A DNA stretch of 64,000 bases, taken from assembly GCF_030247185.1 (NCBI RefSeq), contig NC_080572.1:91775435-91839434 (forward strand), read 5' to 3'. The DNA comes from Malaya genurostris (Eukaryota > Arthropoda > Insecta > Diptera > Culicidae). Numbering within the stretch: position 1 is the first letter of the stretch; the number at the start of each line of letters is the position of its first letter. A program made the position numbers and the translations under genes. A model generated the notes under the pieces. That model searched no databases. It was given only the letters and a program-made list of their open reading frames with translations, and was not told where the DNA came from. Positions 33,536 to 46,899 of the stretch are shown in pieces.

Positions 33536-34074
33536 TTCATATCCTGAATTTTGTTTAATAATTCTGATGATAAAATACTAAATAATATCTCTGGATTGAT
33601 TCGAATAATTGAATAAGGAACTAAATTTTAAACCAGTTTCAAAATACAGAAATATTATTCATAGTTAAAATTCTGAACTTGTAAACTGGAACTAAATTTT
33701 TCAATAGAATTATGAAACTAAATTTGGAACTTAAAATTAACTTCAGAATTCAGGTGGACCAGAATCTAGGTTTACCACCCCATTATTACTAATGTTGGTA
33801 GAAGAACTCAGTACGATATTCAGTTCCATCTGACTTACTAGAAAAAAATAACAATCCTCGACCAAGATTTACCTATTAGACTCGGCCAGTAGAACAACGG
33901 AACTGATATGTGCCTGACTACCTCAAAACCGTCGTCCTGGTGCGAAAAAGGCAAGCAAACGTGGTGAGTTTTCCTCATTGTTTCCAAAAGTTTGAGAAAA
34001 CATAGTTTTTGAATTATTTATGGTTATTTTACACTGTTGAAAATTTATTCACAAATTCCTGATTATATTTCTGA

Positions 34075-34230
34075 TAGCATGGAGAAAAAATTATGTTGTT
34101 GCTTTAAGTATAACAAGAGATATTCACGATCAAAAACTTATCACTCTCCCAGAGGGTAAATTTTGAAAAGGCGCCCCATAGTAAAGTAAGTCGTATTCAC
34201 GACAAAAGTGCCACAACTTTCGTGAAAATA
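34075..34230. repeat. Family 'D' end fragment upstream of Cox11
   Basis: Matches the right end of the 32320-33535 copy (acaagagatattcacgatca through to gtaagtcgtattcac). It lies 240 bp upstream of the Cox11 ATG, so it may overlap the promoter region. Confidence 0.65.
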
Positions 34231-34465
34231 TTACACTCAATTCCAGAAGGTTGTGTTTGAACACCAGTTCATTTTACGTCGTGGTTGATTATGAACTTTG
34301 CTATAAAAATCATGTATGAGTGTATGACATAACAGCTGATAGATAAAAACAAATGCCGAACTAGTTTCACACGATAGGCGTGAAAATTGTTATTTTATTT
34401 CCAAAAATGTGTTAAATGATTCCGGTTCACCACCACGGTTTTTAAGAGTAAGTCTAAACAGAAAA

Positions 34466-35282
34466 ATGATGCAATCATTCTGCCGGATACAACCTCGTCT
34501 GTGCGTTCAAAGTTTTCTCAGGCCACCGAAGATATCACCGGTGTTTCTCCGATCTAGTGGCAATAAAAATCCGTCAGATGCATCAAGGAGGCACAAAATA
34601 CGAACCACAATATACTATGTGGCAGCGGCGGGAGTCATGACTGTTGGCATGAGTTATGCCGCGGTGCCCCTGTATCGGATGTTTTGTCAGGCCTATAGTT
34701 ATGGTGGAACAACTGGCCAGGGACATGCAGGTGAGAAAGTCGAAAGCATGACACGAGTGCAAGATCGAGTGATCAAGATTACATTCAACGCTGACATTGG
34801 TGCTTCGATGCGGTGGAATTTCCGGCCACAACAGCCGGAAATCAAGGTATTTTTCGGTTGAGTAATAAGTTATCGAGATGATATAAATGTGAATTTTCTT
34901 TAGGTTGTTCCTGGAGAAACAGCACTTGCTTTCTACACCGCCAAAAATCCTACGGACCGTCCGGTAATAGGAATTAGTACATATAATGTGATTCCTTTCG
35001 AAGCAGGAGCGTATTTCAACAAAATTCAATGCTTTTGTTTTGAAGAGCAGCAACTGAATCCGCACGAGGAGGTACGGAGTGTTGATTACTAAACAATACT
35101 CTATAATTTAACTCAACATTTTTTAGGTTGACATGCCTGTATTTTTCTATATTGATCCAGAAATTATGGATGATCCCAGGATGGAACTACTCGACTCTAT
35201 AACGTTATCATACACTTTCTTCGAAGCAAAAGAAGGCCTTAGTTTCCAAATGCCATCATACGCAAAAAAGCATGGTACTTAA
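34466..35282 (+). CDS. Cox11: Cytochrome c oxidase assembly protein COX11
   Basis: Three exons, 34466-34846, 34904-35071 and 35127-35282, with GT/AG borders and all junctions in phase 0, give 234 residues, about the usual length. The start is the first ATG of MMQSFCRIQP; the frame is open further upstream but only from a GTG. The N-terminus (residues 1-45) is basic and hydroxylated, like a mitochondrial targeting peptide. One membrane segment (about 48-66, YVAAAGVMTVGMSYAAVPLY) is followed by FCQAYSYGGTTGQ, typical of the family. The copper-binding CFCF motif is at Cys170/Cys172 (IQCFCFEEQQL). COX11 delivers copper to the CuB site of Cox1 from the inner membrane, with its domain in the intermembrane space. 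A poly(A) signal ATTAAA is at 35408-35413. Nothing looks broken. Confidence 0.96.
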
Positions 35283-35413
35283 TAAATGTTTAGGTATTTT
35301 CCGTTAGGAAAACTGTTTCCAATGATAAACCTAAATCCATTATCTTAGCTTATTTTTACCTATTGAAATGTGGTAGCTCCAATCGTACTGTATTTTCTTT
35401 TATTCGAATTAAA

Positions 35414-38255
35414 GTTTTTATATGGCTCTAGATGTGAGTAATTTAGAAACGTAATTGATATTTGAAGTTCATTTCAGTATAAACTATATACATCTAGAGA
35501 CATAATAGTAATTGTTCAGCTAACAAGCAACTATGACCCATTTACTGGGAGAGGGAGGGATTTCTCAAAAGTCTACATTTGTTTATGAGTGGAGAGGAGG
35601 GTTTTTATTACGAGGTTTATGTGATCACATATTTTATGTGTTCTATTATTTTGACATTTTCTGTTAGACTTGAATCTAGTTCTAGTGAACTATTTTTGGT
35701 TTAAATTAATTTATGATGTCCGGTTTGGAGTATAGTCGCAAGAGATCTCATTATAGCATTTTTTGTGGTAAATATGACTTACTTTACTATGGGGCGCCTT
35801 TTCAAAACTTACCCTCTGAGAAAGTGATAAGTTTTCGATAGTGAATATCTCTTGTTTTATCTACCTAATTTATGCTACATGTCATCAGAAATATGAAAAT
35901 AATTTTATGATAAAATTTTCAGTTGTATGACTTAATCTCAGATAATTCTGAATTGCCCTTCCTGAAATGTATGTATCAACGAGTTTCAAAGAGGAAAACT
36001 CATGACACGTGATTGCCTTTCTCGTATTTTAAGAGCTTATAGCTCAGTGATTTATTTTATCTAACTACATACAAATAAATTCGAAATATTTCAACTTGAA
36101 CGTGTGTTGCAACAACATTTAAGTGTTTAAATAGTACACTATTGAAAAACCTGTCTGATTTCGAAGTAAGACATACGGGAGAGCGACATCGAAGACCTCA
36201 CGCTTTTGGAGTGAAGCAAGTGCCGAACAGCAGAATTATACCGAAGAACAGACACAGCACAGCAAAACCACACCAAAAGCCTGCCAGTGGAAGTCGTCAG
36301 TCGTCATGGAAGCGCTGCTCCAAATGCACCTATTGAGTTCCAAATGCACCTACTGATTCCACTCGAAATGGAATCTATGGAATCCAATTGGAAATAACAA
36401 TGCATTCCAAGACAAATTTCGGACGAGTTTACCGAGTGCACACGCCAATAGTCATCTCAGATCTAAATGCAGATCCTGTTGGTCGTAACAATTCATGACA
36501 CTTTTCAGTCCCGTAGATCATCATTAAGAATAATTTCAATTTTCTCCATTCCCTACCAAAAACCGCCACTACCACATTCAATTACAACGAGCAACGCTCT
36601 CACGCAATGCGAAAATGAAAGTATTAATGTAGAACACATCTTTATACTAGTATGAGTGTCGTTTCTGAATATGCCGTGCGAAACAGGATTGCCACATATA
36701 CAGATTAATCTGTATTTTATTCCTCCAGAAAAATACAGATTTAAATGTGGCAGAAGGAAAGAATTTCTTAATACCGCTAAAAACCCAAATTTATTTTAAA
36801 AGTGTTATATATATCATGTTTCTATGCGGATTAAAAAATTCGTCCTATTTTGTCTCAAAACAAGATATAATTCATTGATTTCATGAGCAAGTATATGAAG
36901 TTGGATATGAAATCTGCTCCTTCACAAGCTACTACGTTTGGAGGCACATGTATTGATCTCGTATTTACTTGAAATAACAATGTAGAAAGCCGTAGATATA
37001 TTTCATACTTTTCATACCATAGCCCTACTATTTCATTATTTCATTGATCAACCCAGCGAATTAATGTGTTCTTCATTGAAAGATTATAATCAGTTGTGAA
37101 TGCTATACCTACGCCAACCATATCAGTATCTCATTCACGGACAATTGATCAGCTTGAAAATAAATGACGGAAGTCAGCGGCATCCTACGGAATTCGAACT
37201 CAACTCGTCATTTTCCAACACGAGCACCTTTATAAAATGTTTTTTTTGGAATCACCATTATTTTATAATAAAGAACTAAAAAATTACTTCGTACTGTTTA
37301 ATTGTGTGTCAGAATGTTTGATGTAACTTTTTCGTGCTTCAGGGCATGTTCAGAAGTGTTCTAGTTCTAGATGCATAATTTATGTCAGTTTTAAAATTTA
37401 AATCTAGAACTTATAACAAAATAAACTGGCAGCCCCAGCAGTGTTTTATCACTGTTTCACGTGTTTCAAATCTAGAAAAACAACGGCAGCATATACCAGT
37501 TTTAAATTTGACAGTAGAGCTGTTTTAATAAATAAAACTAAAACTAGAAAAACTGGCAGCCAACAGCATCGTAGACCAGTTTTAAATTTAACAGAAGAAC
37601 TGCTCGAATAATTATAACTAGAACGGCTTGCTGGATATACGTTTGTTCCAGTTTCTGCTTTATTATAGATCTTTCATATAGAACTTCCAGCTACTGAATT
37701 TGCTCTGAGGATACGTTTGTTTCAGTTTCAGTTATATTATAGACCACCCATATGAATCTGGCAGCTGCTGAATTTGCGTATTCACGATATCCAGTTATGT
37801 CTCTGACATTACATACCCGCTTTTATTTGGTTTTGTTTTTGCTTGAATTTTGAGATTTTTTAAGACATTTTGTCCTTCTGTCGCGAAGCGATCAAATTAT
37901 TCACACACCATAATCAAAATCTGGTACTATAATTTTTGTGGCAACCAACGATTCAGTGCTCCATCATTCCGGTCAAGTTAGAGATCCTGCATCAAATATT
38001 TTTTTGAAAAGAAATTGTATTATGTAATATCATGCAGTTTTTAAAAATATTCCTAATTATTAATACATGCGTTTGAATTGTTGAAAAATCCCTAGGAAAT
38101 GACGGAAGCAGATAAAATTTCTATTATAAAACGCGTACAAACTTTGTGCGTGGATGAAAAAAATGCTCTGGTTTATTCGCTGGGAAAAATTGCTCTAATT
38201 TGTAAGAAATATGGTCCGTTTTAATAAAGTTCATTTATTCGATTAATATAACGTT
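35414..38255. other. Intergenic repeats downstream of Cox11
   Basis: An inverted family 'D' copy begins at about 35765 (gacttactttactatggggc) and its far-end segment (ccagttatgtctctgacatt) appears only at 37795-37825. About 1.6 kb of other sequence, including tandem repeats, therefore lies between. Two sets of degenerate tandem repeats sit here: units of about 100 bp at 37460-37640 (cagttttaaatttgacag) and of about 85 bp at 37640-37775 (gatatacgtttgttcc). No host gene is supported. Confidence 0.5.
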
Positions 38256-38606
38256 ATTAGGTTTTACACGAACATGACGTAATCTCACATAAAGAACAGA
38301 ATGAACTTTTTTTTACAGTCGCTGGTGGTTTGTTTACAGTTTAGGGGTTCATTAGAGGTTCATCGTATGAATATAAAAATTTCAAATTGCTCACACTAAA
38401 CAGTTTTAGACAAATTCAAAATCAGAAACTTGTGTGCAGTTAAAAACATCCAAATTTCTTATTTCTCCGACTACGCGCACGGTTCGTCTTCCGCTAGCAG
38501 AGAATTAACTTCATTGTCGCAAAACAAAACAAACCACCGGCAGCTGTCAAAGATGAACTTGATTAAGTTCGGCAGTTCATTTGCGTCGTCATCGTGTAAA
38601 ACCTAA
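38256..38606. mobile_element. MITE 1 of a tandem triplet
   Basis: Begins ttaggttttacacgaacatg and ends catcgtgtaaaacctaa, i.e. inverted termini TTAGGTTTTacacGA. About 350 bp, non-coding; shares internal sequence (gaacagaatgaa, aggttcatcgt, ctcacactaaacag) with the next two copies. Confidence 0.75.
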
Positions 38607-38965
38607 TTAGGTTTTGCACGAACATGCCATAACCTCACAAAATGAACAGAATGAAATTTTTTGACAGTCGACGTGTACTTGTTGACAGTTTGAAAGTTCA
38701 TCAGAGGTTCATCGTTCGAATGTAAAAATTGCAAGTCGCCTCACACTAAACAGATTCATACATATATCGCTTCTTGATGCTGGAAACACATACAGGGCAA
38801 TCTTTTTAGTTCTTTTCACTGTGGAATACGGTTTTAACAGGCACTTTTTCGTCATTTTTCGATTTTTCACTTGCAGTCGCAAAACAAAACAAGTACACGG
38901 CAACTGTCAAAGATGAACTTGATTCATCGGCAGGTCATTTGTGTCGTCATCGTGCAAAACCTAAT
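38607..38965. mobile_element. MITE 2 of a tandem triplet
   Basis: Same termini (ttaggttttgcacgaacatg ... catcgtgcaaaacctaa) joined to its neighbours through the shared palindrome CCTAATTAGG on both sides, with no spacer. About 359 bp. Confidence 0.75.
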
Positions 38966-39304
38966 TAGGTTTTTTACCGTCACTGCTAACCTCAATCGGA
39001 TGAACACATTTTGTCAGTCCAGCAGTACTGTTTGTAAACAGAAATTTCTTTTGCTTGTTTATTGACAAATTGGATCAGACCATTTACGGTCCGTAACGCT
39101 TAAATAAAGTTTTAAAACATTTGTTCACGATTGAATACGGTTCCTTTTTGATATTTATTAAATAAAAGTGACTAGTTGCAAAGTGTAAAGATGATTGTTT
39201 TAGATGTGCTCTTCGATTTTTGTTTAAGCTTGTTTGTAAACAGTACCGCTGAACTGTCAAGGATAAATACTTGTTCATTTGTGTCGTCACGATAAAAAAC
39301 CTAA
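38966..39304. mobile_element. MITE 3 of a tandem triplet
   Basis: Starts ttaggttttttaccgtcac and ends cacgataaaaaacctaa. It is the most diverged of the three and about 339 bp. Orientation is the same as copies 1 and 2 judging by the ends and internal order. Confidence 0.65.
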
Positions 39305-40990
39305 TAGACACCGCCGATAACATCAACTTAACTTCGTTTGACATGTAATAAATGGTTCGTTTATTTCAACAATAAACTCAGCCGAAACAAATATATTTTT
39401 CGTTTGGTTAGACCAACATTTTAATGCACATCAAACAGAGGTCATTCTTGATGCTAATGGGAGAAAATGGTTCAAAACAACCATATTCTAGCTTGAAATC
39501 AACATAAATCAAATTTGATAATCTACTAACTGTTATTTTATTTTAAACATGCTTCAATTCATTGCGGGTTTGGTAAATTACCGTTTTTTTCCAGCAATTG
39601 GTAGTTTTACCGATATGAGCAAATTAATGATATCAACTTACCGGAACAGCTTTTAGACAACCGAAATTCGGTGATTTATCAGAGTATCCATTTTTCTTGT
39701 AAAACTGAGCGATGTGAATAAATGTTTGTGCTCATATGTGCACTGAAAATGAAAAAGCACATAGAAGCTATCTGAATAAACATATAATATTTTTCCATAT
39801 ACCTTTTCATATAACTTTTATGTGCGAATCACATAGATCACATTATGAAATATAAATCTAATTAGATCCATTGAAAATATCATATACATGTTATGTGAAA
39901 TGTCAATGAGAGTTATAAAGATTAGTCATACATTTTAAATATAATACCAATGAATATGATTAATGCCGAAAATAAATTTTATGAAACATTTTAATTATTT
40001 AACAATTAAGTTAGTATTTTATAAATTTGTTATTGAACTCTTTGGAATCAAACAAAAGCTTGAATTTTCTTTTTTTTTATTAAAGTTGGTTCTTATAGAC
40101 TAATTATAATCCATGGAATTAGTAGCAACTAAAAATGGAATCCGAATATAGCGATATGTTTCGCGATATTAAAAACAAATTTGTTTAATGTTTGGCGATT
40201 ATTCATGTCAAGAAATCCCTCAGAGAATCCTAACGTACACAGGATTGATTGAGTTTCGGTATATTTCCTTAAACAATCGATTTTTTATTAAATCATTACT
40301 TTCATTGGAGCTAGATTCTGATTTTACGCGCGGTTTCAAATTGTGTTTCCTACTAGAAGTCACATAAAAGTGCGTCCATTCTACTGTTTAAATGCTTTAC
40401 AGTATTTTTTTCGTATGATTTTTTCACCTTTTCAAGTCTATCAATTCCACCGCCAACATAATGTTGAAATAAATAAATCTATGAGAACGAGTTCTAACTT
40501 GAATGTTTATTTTTTTTGAAAATTTCTTTCTAATTAATTGACTAAAATCTCGGCATGCATAATTTCGGTAATTTCTTTCCAAAAGCGACGAAGATCTTGG
40601 TAGTTTGTAGTCTTTCCGAAATCGAAAATCTGTCAAATGAAAAATACCAAGAATTTCATTTGTTTTAATGTTTGCCGAGCACTCGGCTGTTTGATTCTCG
40701 ACAAAATTTTGCCATGACTCGGAAAATAATTTAAGTGTATGGTTGAGTTTTGCTCAACTGCAGCACTGTGTTCAACCAAACCAAACACCGGTGACAGACA
40801 TTCGTACCTGCATCAGCAATCTGGTTTCTTCAATACGATTAGAAAAACGTGCTCATGTGTGCACGCTACCGATGGACTCGGTTGCATTTTCAAACGGTGT
40901 AGGTTTCACGAAATCGATTATAGAGTTCACGAAATCGATCATTGCACGCTGTGTCCTTCGTTCGTAAAGGCGGTGTTGTGTTTTAATTTT
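39305..40990. other. Intergenic, AT-rich, no secure feature
   Basis: No coding sequence supported. A short direct repeat (ttcacgaaatcgat, twice near 40906-40940) is the only local structure noted. Confidence 0.4.
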
Positions 40991-41165
40991 CCGTACCAGC
41001 ACGTACCGTTGCGTCTTACAAACCAGTTGTCGTAAGTTCGACTCCCGACCTGGAAGGATTCGTAGTGTCAGTAGAATAGTAGCACCAGCCATGCAATGTT
41101 TCTGTACACTCTGAATCGGCTGTGAAGTCTGTTGAAACAGAAGGTCAAATTCCGCTACATGAATG
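40991..41165 (+). mobile_element. Candidate tRNA-derived SINE (second family)
   Basis: Contains a B-box-like gttcgactccc (41036-41046) preceded by tRNA-like sequence (gcgtcttacaaaccag) and followed by a body of the type common in mosquitoes (ctgttgaaacagaaggtcaa). No clear tail or target duplication was seen, so the right border is approximate. Confidence 0.45.
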
Positions 41166-41837
41166 TAATATCAAGGATTTTACGTATCGTAACTGAAACT
41201 TTAGACAGTCATCGCCTTGTAATTGCGGAATCGGAGGTCGAATCCATATGTAATTGCACAATAGCTTTTGAAACAATGAGAGTTTTAATTTAAATCAAGA
41301 TTTGGGAAAATCCGTTAAACCATTGTTGAGAAATCGAAGTGAGTTCCATTTTTGATTTTTATCTTCACTTCTATCAGTGCTTTCGGAACTGGAAACCGGG
41401 GACTAGAGGTAACAAGGTAACTACACTTTAAAAAAAATAAATTTACGCTTGACATAAATCAAAGCATGCCGTGATTTCGTCGGTGATGGCACAATATTAC
41501 ATTTAATAACAAACATGTAAAAATAATGATCGTGTCCATCAATGTAAACTGCAGCTAAATTAACTGTGAACCTAATGATATGACTTCTCTTTACTTGCTT
41601 TGAATTTTAAATATAAATGAATTACGACGCTCCGTTTATGTGCATCTATAAAGACACACACGATTTTTTTCTAAGTTTGTAGAAGAATTTACCAGTCACT
41701 TTCATAAAAATTTGCTCCTATTATTGCCATTTGTGAAAAGAGCTCATGAACATTTTTCACTTATCGTGTTGTAATTCCAGAACCGGAAGTCATCGTGTTG
41801 CTATTTCAGAACCGAAAGTCATAGGAAGTTAGTTTTA

Positions 41838-42136
41838 AAAAAAACCGCGTAACTTCGGAAAACCGCGAAACTAAAGAAAACTTTTTTTGATGTCAAATAT
41901 CTTAAAAATGCATGAAATGTCCAGATCTGCAGTAATCTAGAAAAAAAAAATTCAAAAATCTATAACTTTCTAAGTGTCAGAGAGTTGACTTAAAGTAAAA
42001 TCCGGGTTAACATCAGATCTCAACGTTCTATGCATTTCAAAGACAAAAAAACGGATAACTTTGAAAATTTTCATAACTTCGAATATCCGCGTGAAAAACC
42101 GCATAGAAAAAACCGCGTAAAAAAACTTCAGTGTAC
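41838..42136. mobile_element. Possible pogo/Tigger-type MITE (ccgcgtaa ends)
   Basis: Both ends carry aaccgcgtaa-type motifs and the right end reads ...cttcagtgTA, as expected for CAGTG-ended Tigger-like elements with TA targets, although the left end is not a clean mirror. Non-coding. Confidence 0.35.
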
Positions 42137-43667
42137 AGAATCTAAGTTCCCAGTTCCATGAGTAACGGAAGTATTGTTTAAAAATTTTGAAAAAGGAAAT
42201 CACTTAATTTTCTCAAATATGGCTGGACCGATTTTCACAAACTTAGAATCAAATGAAGGCTTTACTGTTCCATAGGTTGCCTGTAGGTGGCATAACAGTT
42301 GAACATAAACTGTTATGCACTGACTAGTCTAAGACTGTTTTTCTACTAAATCTTTAGGTGTTTTGGAATCATCGCACTCCTTAATCTGTGACTCCAGAAC
42401 CGGAACATGAATCGACATTATATTAGAGAGAAAGTGATCGGAATGTTAAATCTTTTATTTGAACTACAGTTTGTGGAAAAAAAATACTGAAAAGAAAAAT
42501 TCACTTAACATAATATCAGTTAATTATGTAACGTATTATTTAGTCATGGACTCTGTTGCATATGTGCTGCATTTGTTGTAGTGAATTTCGAGATAAATAA
42601 AATCATGTCGACGAAGCGGACTGAATTTAATTTTCTCATTAGTGGTTTCGGTCTTAGTGTGATCGTACCTCGTGGAACTCGTACGATGCTTTTATCCGAT
42701 AACTCTGCTTTGAAATTATATAGAAATGTGAGAAAAGCTGACGCTTGCATGGCTGCCATCGGAGAGGAAAATTCATTTAGCTGAATAATCCATTCATACC
42801 ATTCATTCTGAAATTACCGTCTTATATTCCACATCGTAAGAATATGTTGGGGAACATTCAAGTGGCGCTTGTAGATTACCAGTGGGGTTGACACACGTTG
42901 CAATTCTCGCGCACTGCTTGCGACCAGAAAACGGCACAAAATGAGCGCGATACCGTAAACGATTAAGGGGCACTTGGATCAACAATGATAGGGTGGACGT
43001 TTTAAAAATATTTTCATTGACTGCTCACGATTGCCTTTCAGATGACTTTTTTATTGCAAACGGAATACTTCATTCGTTATTATGCATCACTTTTTTATTT
43101 TGGAAATCATTTCACTGAGAATAACCACCCTATCCATTCGACATAAAAATGTTCATTTGTGCCTTCTCGTTCGAGAATGTGCTCGCATTGCATCGTTCGA
43201 GAATGTGCTTTCTCATTTCTAATCCGCGTGGCTCTCAAACACCTTTTTTTGGGTGAAAGCATGTTCAGCTGCTAAGTACCACTTAACTTGGCATCCTTGG
43301 CTAAATGTTTTCGTTGGCTTTGATGCTGAAAACGGCTAATTAGACTATGATGAATGGATTGCGTGCAAAGAACGTCGAAAAAAAATCGCTGAATTTCTAG
43401 TAACCGTACTTGTATTCATCGCAGCTTCTCGGTGAAATTCCATTAGCTACTGAGACACTCAATGTCTCCAGAAATTTAAGTGCTAATTGAGATGGATACA
43501 TTGTTATTTTTTAATATTCAGATATTTCTTGGACACGGTTTCCTAAAATCTGCTTTTCTAGAAGGCGCTAATAAGCTACTAGAGTATTAACATGAATAAG
43601 CTATCGACATCTGAACATTGAGGAACTTGAGAGAGTGAAACTGGAACTTTATATTAAAGTTTCACGG
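42137..43667. other. Intergenic with fragments of the 'gctgaaccgatttt' dispersed family
   Basis: Around 42215-42300 are diverged fragments of the family best seen at 46900-47560. A 67-codon ORF at 42581-42784 has no recognised homolog. No supported host gene. Confidence 0.4.
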
Positions 43668-43760
43668 GTAAAAATCCATTGCCGGTACCATGACTAAAAA
43701 TCATGAATTATGTCTATCGTGAATAATAAGTCATGATTGTTGCTCTCCCGTAGGCCGTAT
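43668..43760. repeat. Unoccupied copy of the MITE end that hosts the ITmD37E insertion
   Basis: The segment aaatccattgccggTAccat matches the two flanks of the ITmD37E element (51294-51310 and 53500-53520) but without the insertion, so it shows the empty site. A short inverted stretch follows (aatcatga ... tcatgatt). Confidence 0.7.
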
Positions 43761-43859
43761 GTCTAGCTTCGACAAGTGTTGCTCAGAAAATAATGAAAAA
43801 GGTGAAATAGTAATCTTTTATATTGATGCAGCTGTATAGTAGAAGATATTTTATTCTCG

Positions 43860-44110
43860 CATTCAAAACGCGTTCTGATTAACCGGTGCTGACATGGGTC
43901 AAATCAAACAGGTTTTTCAATAGTGTACTATTGATACACTTCAATGTTGTGGCAATACACGTTCAAGTTGAAAAATTTCAAATCTTTTGGTGGTTAGATT
44001 ATATAAATCCTTCTACAGATCTTTGAGCTATGACACGCGTTATGAGTTTCCCTTCTTGATACTCGTTGATACCAAACATTTCAGAAAAGTTTGATTCAGA
44101 ATTATTTTTT
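43860..44110. repeat. Family 'D' internal fragment
   Basis: Matches the middle of 32320-33535, e.g. aatagtgtactattga and accaaacatttcagaaaagt, with about 10-15% divergence by eye. Confidence 0.6.
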
Positions 44111-44331
44111 TGGGCTAAGTAGACCATTGTTTGTTATTTCCGGTTAGTTTGTTTTAATATTTTTTTATTTTAACAGTTCCAATAACCGTTTAGTTATTCT
44201 ATAAAGGTTTTAGACGTGAGCGAAGCAGTAGTAATCTCTTTCGAATCCCTTTCGGAAGAATCCTCCTATTTTTGGTTCCATTTTATCATTTGCCGGTGTC
44301 ACTACTGGTAATCGAGTTTTTCGGTAATGCA

Positions 44332-44850
44332 CAGTGGTCCCGATCATATAAAAATACGCGTTTTATTATTTATGCTTCAGGGTTGATTTTGGAGCTTTTA
44401 TGTCTTTAGATGAATTTCTTTTTGAAACAATTCATATCTTTTGATATAATTATAGTTGTTATCAATCCGCTTATACATGATTTAAAACATATTTTGCATA
44501 CAATACAAGACAGAAAACTCATGTCTTTATACAAAATGTAGATCACGTTGAAATAACAAAACATGCCAAAGTTATGAATACTTTAAAATGCATTGTTTAT
44601 TGAAGGCCCCTGAAATCAAGTTTTTCCGTCATAACTTGTTTCAATGATTTCTTTGCTCTACAGTTATATTTTAATCATCAAAATATATATTTTTGTCGAA
44701 GGTTGCATATTTTTATATTCACTAACCAAAAAGTTTTTGGACAAATTTATTACAAAATACTGCATATTCAAGTATCAATATCTCAAAAATGTGAAACCAA
44801 TTTGAACTAAGTTTGAAAGTGTGATCAAAACACTATTAGAAAAATTAGTA
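44332..44850. repeat. Single-arm copy of the long-TIR element
   Basis: Starts cagtggtcccgatcat and follows the left arm of the 19108-20892 element for about 520 bp (including tgcatacaatac and aacactattagaaaaattag). No inverted partner is present nearby, so it is a solo arm. Confidence 0.7.
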
Positions 44851-46899
44851 AGCAAAACACTGAAATTCACTTATATTTATATTAAAACTAAATTTGTGTG
44901 AAAAATAAGATTAATTAAAACAAAATTCTAATGAGTCCGTTTGAGTGACAAGGAAAATACTTTATTACATTACTACGAGGAATACTAAAAGTTTTTTTCT
45001 TAAAGTAACGATTGTAGTGAAATTATGTAAAAACTGGTCAGTATACTATTATAGTTTGAAGGACTTATCGGTTGAGGGCCGAGCAAGCACACATCGGCTT
45101 TGCTGGTCCCAGACTTCTGATTTGAGTTGTTTGGAATCTAGTTGTTAAAATTGTACATACTCTAATTCAGTAAAAAAAAAAAATTTAAGAACCCATCGGA
45201 CTCTGCTTGATATTCTTTGGAACCGATTCTCGGGACCGGAATTACACTCATCAGTGTTACACAGTTGTCATGACACAACGTGCGTCAAAACGGATCTACT
45301 AAAATTTGTGCATCTCGTCAATTGCTAGCCAAATTAAATATACGTCGAATATGAAGAGTGGTGAAAAGACATGAAGCGGGAAATTATATCGGCTTCTAAC
45401 ACAAACGTTTAAAAAAACCCAGACGTTGAAAAAATAAACCAAACTTAATTTTTATTATGATTTTTGCAAAGTTCTCTTCTTGCTATAATTTGGCACTTGT
45501 GCGATTTTTTTGCGTCTCGCAAACGGATTTCTTTTTTATTTTTTTGTGGTGTTAATACAATGTCTTATTTATTAAGATCTCGTCGATTTTGCTATTCGAT
45601 ATTTTCTATTGATTAATATCTAATGATTATTATTGTCATTTGAAACTTATGAGTTTTAATTGTTTAGCTGCACATTAGGATTTTTGTATTGACCATCTCA
45701 AATACTGAGGACGGAATGTTTTTTATTGATCACTTGAACATTTGCAAATTTTGAATTCTAAAAGAGGGGTTGGGACACAAAAAACAGATGGGAATCACCG
45801 ATCTAATTGTAGGTATTAATATATTAATACAATGGCACAGCCATAATGCTTATACATACAGCGAAAAATAAAATCTTTATTCCTAGAAGTAAATGAGAAG
45901 AAAAGATACCAAGAAAATAAAATTGTTGTTCATTGTTTTATTATCTAGATTGAATTTATTTTCTTATCGATAGTAATTAAATTTCATAGCAAAATATTAA
46001 GAAAAAACGAATTTCGTGTCCAGAATTCTCTAAATATTGCTCCTCAATTTGGTACGTGATCCAATTATTATTACATAGCAAGAAACGTAAAGGCTTACCA
46101 TATTTTCTCAACTGAATATATACTTTAAAGCAGAGAAAGGGGAGAACAAAAATTTATGGTTCACCATCGGCCAAATTTGACAGACTTCCACGGGATTTTT
46201 TTTTCAAATTTGTCTCTCGTTAAGTAATGACCAAAAATGCGAGGAAAAACAAACAAACAACCGAAAAACATTCTCGCAAATGGTCGCTATGGGGAGAAAA
46301 TTACTTTATTTCACTGTCACCGCTTGATACAGCTATTGTGAAAATGAAACACACAACTCATCGCACACCAGACGGCGACGATGCGATGGGTGGCGTCTAG
46401 AGTATCTTGCTTTTCTTTCGCCGTATGCTTACGCAGCGATTTTCTCGGGGTAAATCACAGACGGCAACTAAGAAACCCAGCTGATGGTGATCAACCTTAA
46501 TAATCGCACATTTTGGGAGAGATTTTCGTTCTATCAGATGAGTGGCTGGCTATGAATCGTTTCTAGTCGTTCAAGTGCTGTTCGTTTTTTTAACTTTTCT
46601 TGTGATCAACACATTTAGAAAACGTGTAAAAAATCATACTACTTTTGAAAAATTAGAAACAATGGAGAAAACTCCTGTTTTATTTGTCAAAACTGTATAT
46701 TGAAGAAAAAAAGGAAAGTTTGTTAGTGCGTCAACTAGCATAACTTTTATTTATTTCAGCGTCGGTCAAAATGACAGGTTGAAATTTTAAACACACTTCA
46801 CGCTTTTGATCCTGAATATCTTTTATTTTGGGCCTAAGCTTGCTAAAATCTTTTGTACCATCTCTGAGAAAGTGAAATAAGTTTCTTTTTAGAGCTTTT
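44851..46899. other. Intergenic, no supported gene
   Basis: AT-rich. A locally GC-richer block near 46360-46480 (gcgacgatgcgatgggtggc) could be regulatory but shows no specific motif I can name. Confidence 0.4.

Noticed and set aside
34409..34465. Upstream start for Cox11, adding 19 residues
   Set aside because: Would begin with GTG; the first ATG in frame at 34466 directly gives a mitochondrial targeting sequence.
37460..37775. CRISPR-like spaced repeats
   Set aside because: Units are degenerate, contiguous and in a eukaryotic genome; they are ordinary tandem repeats.
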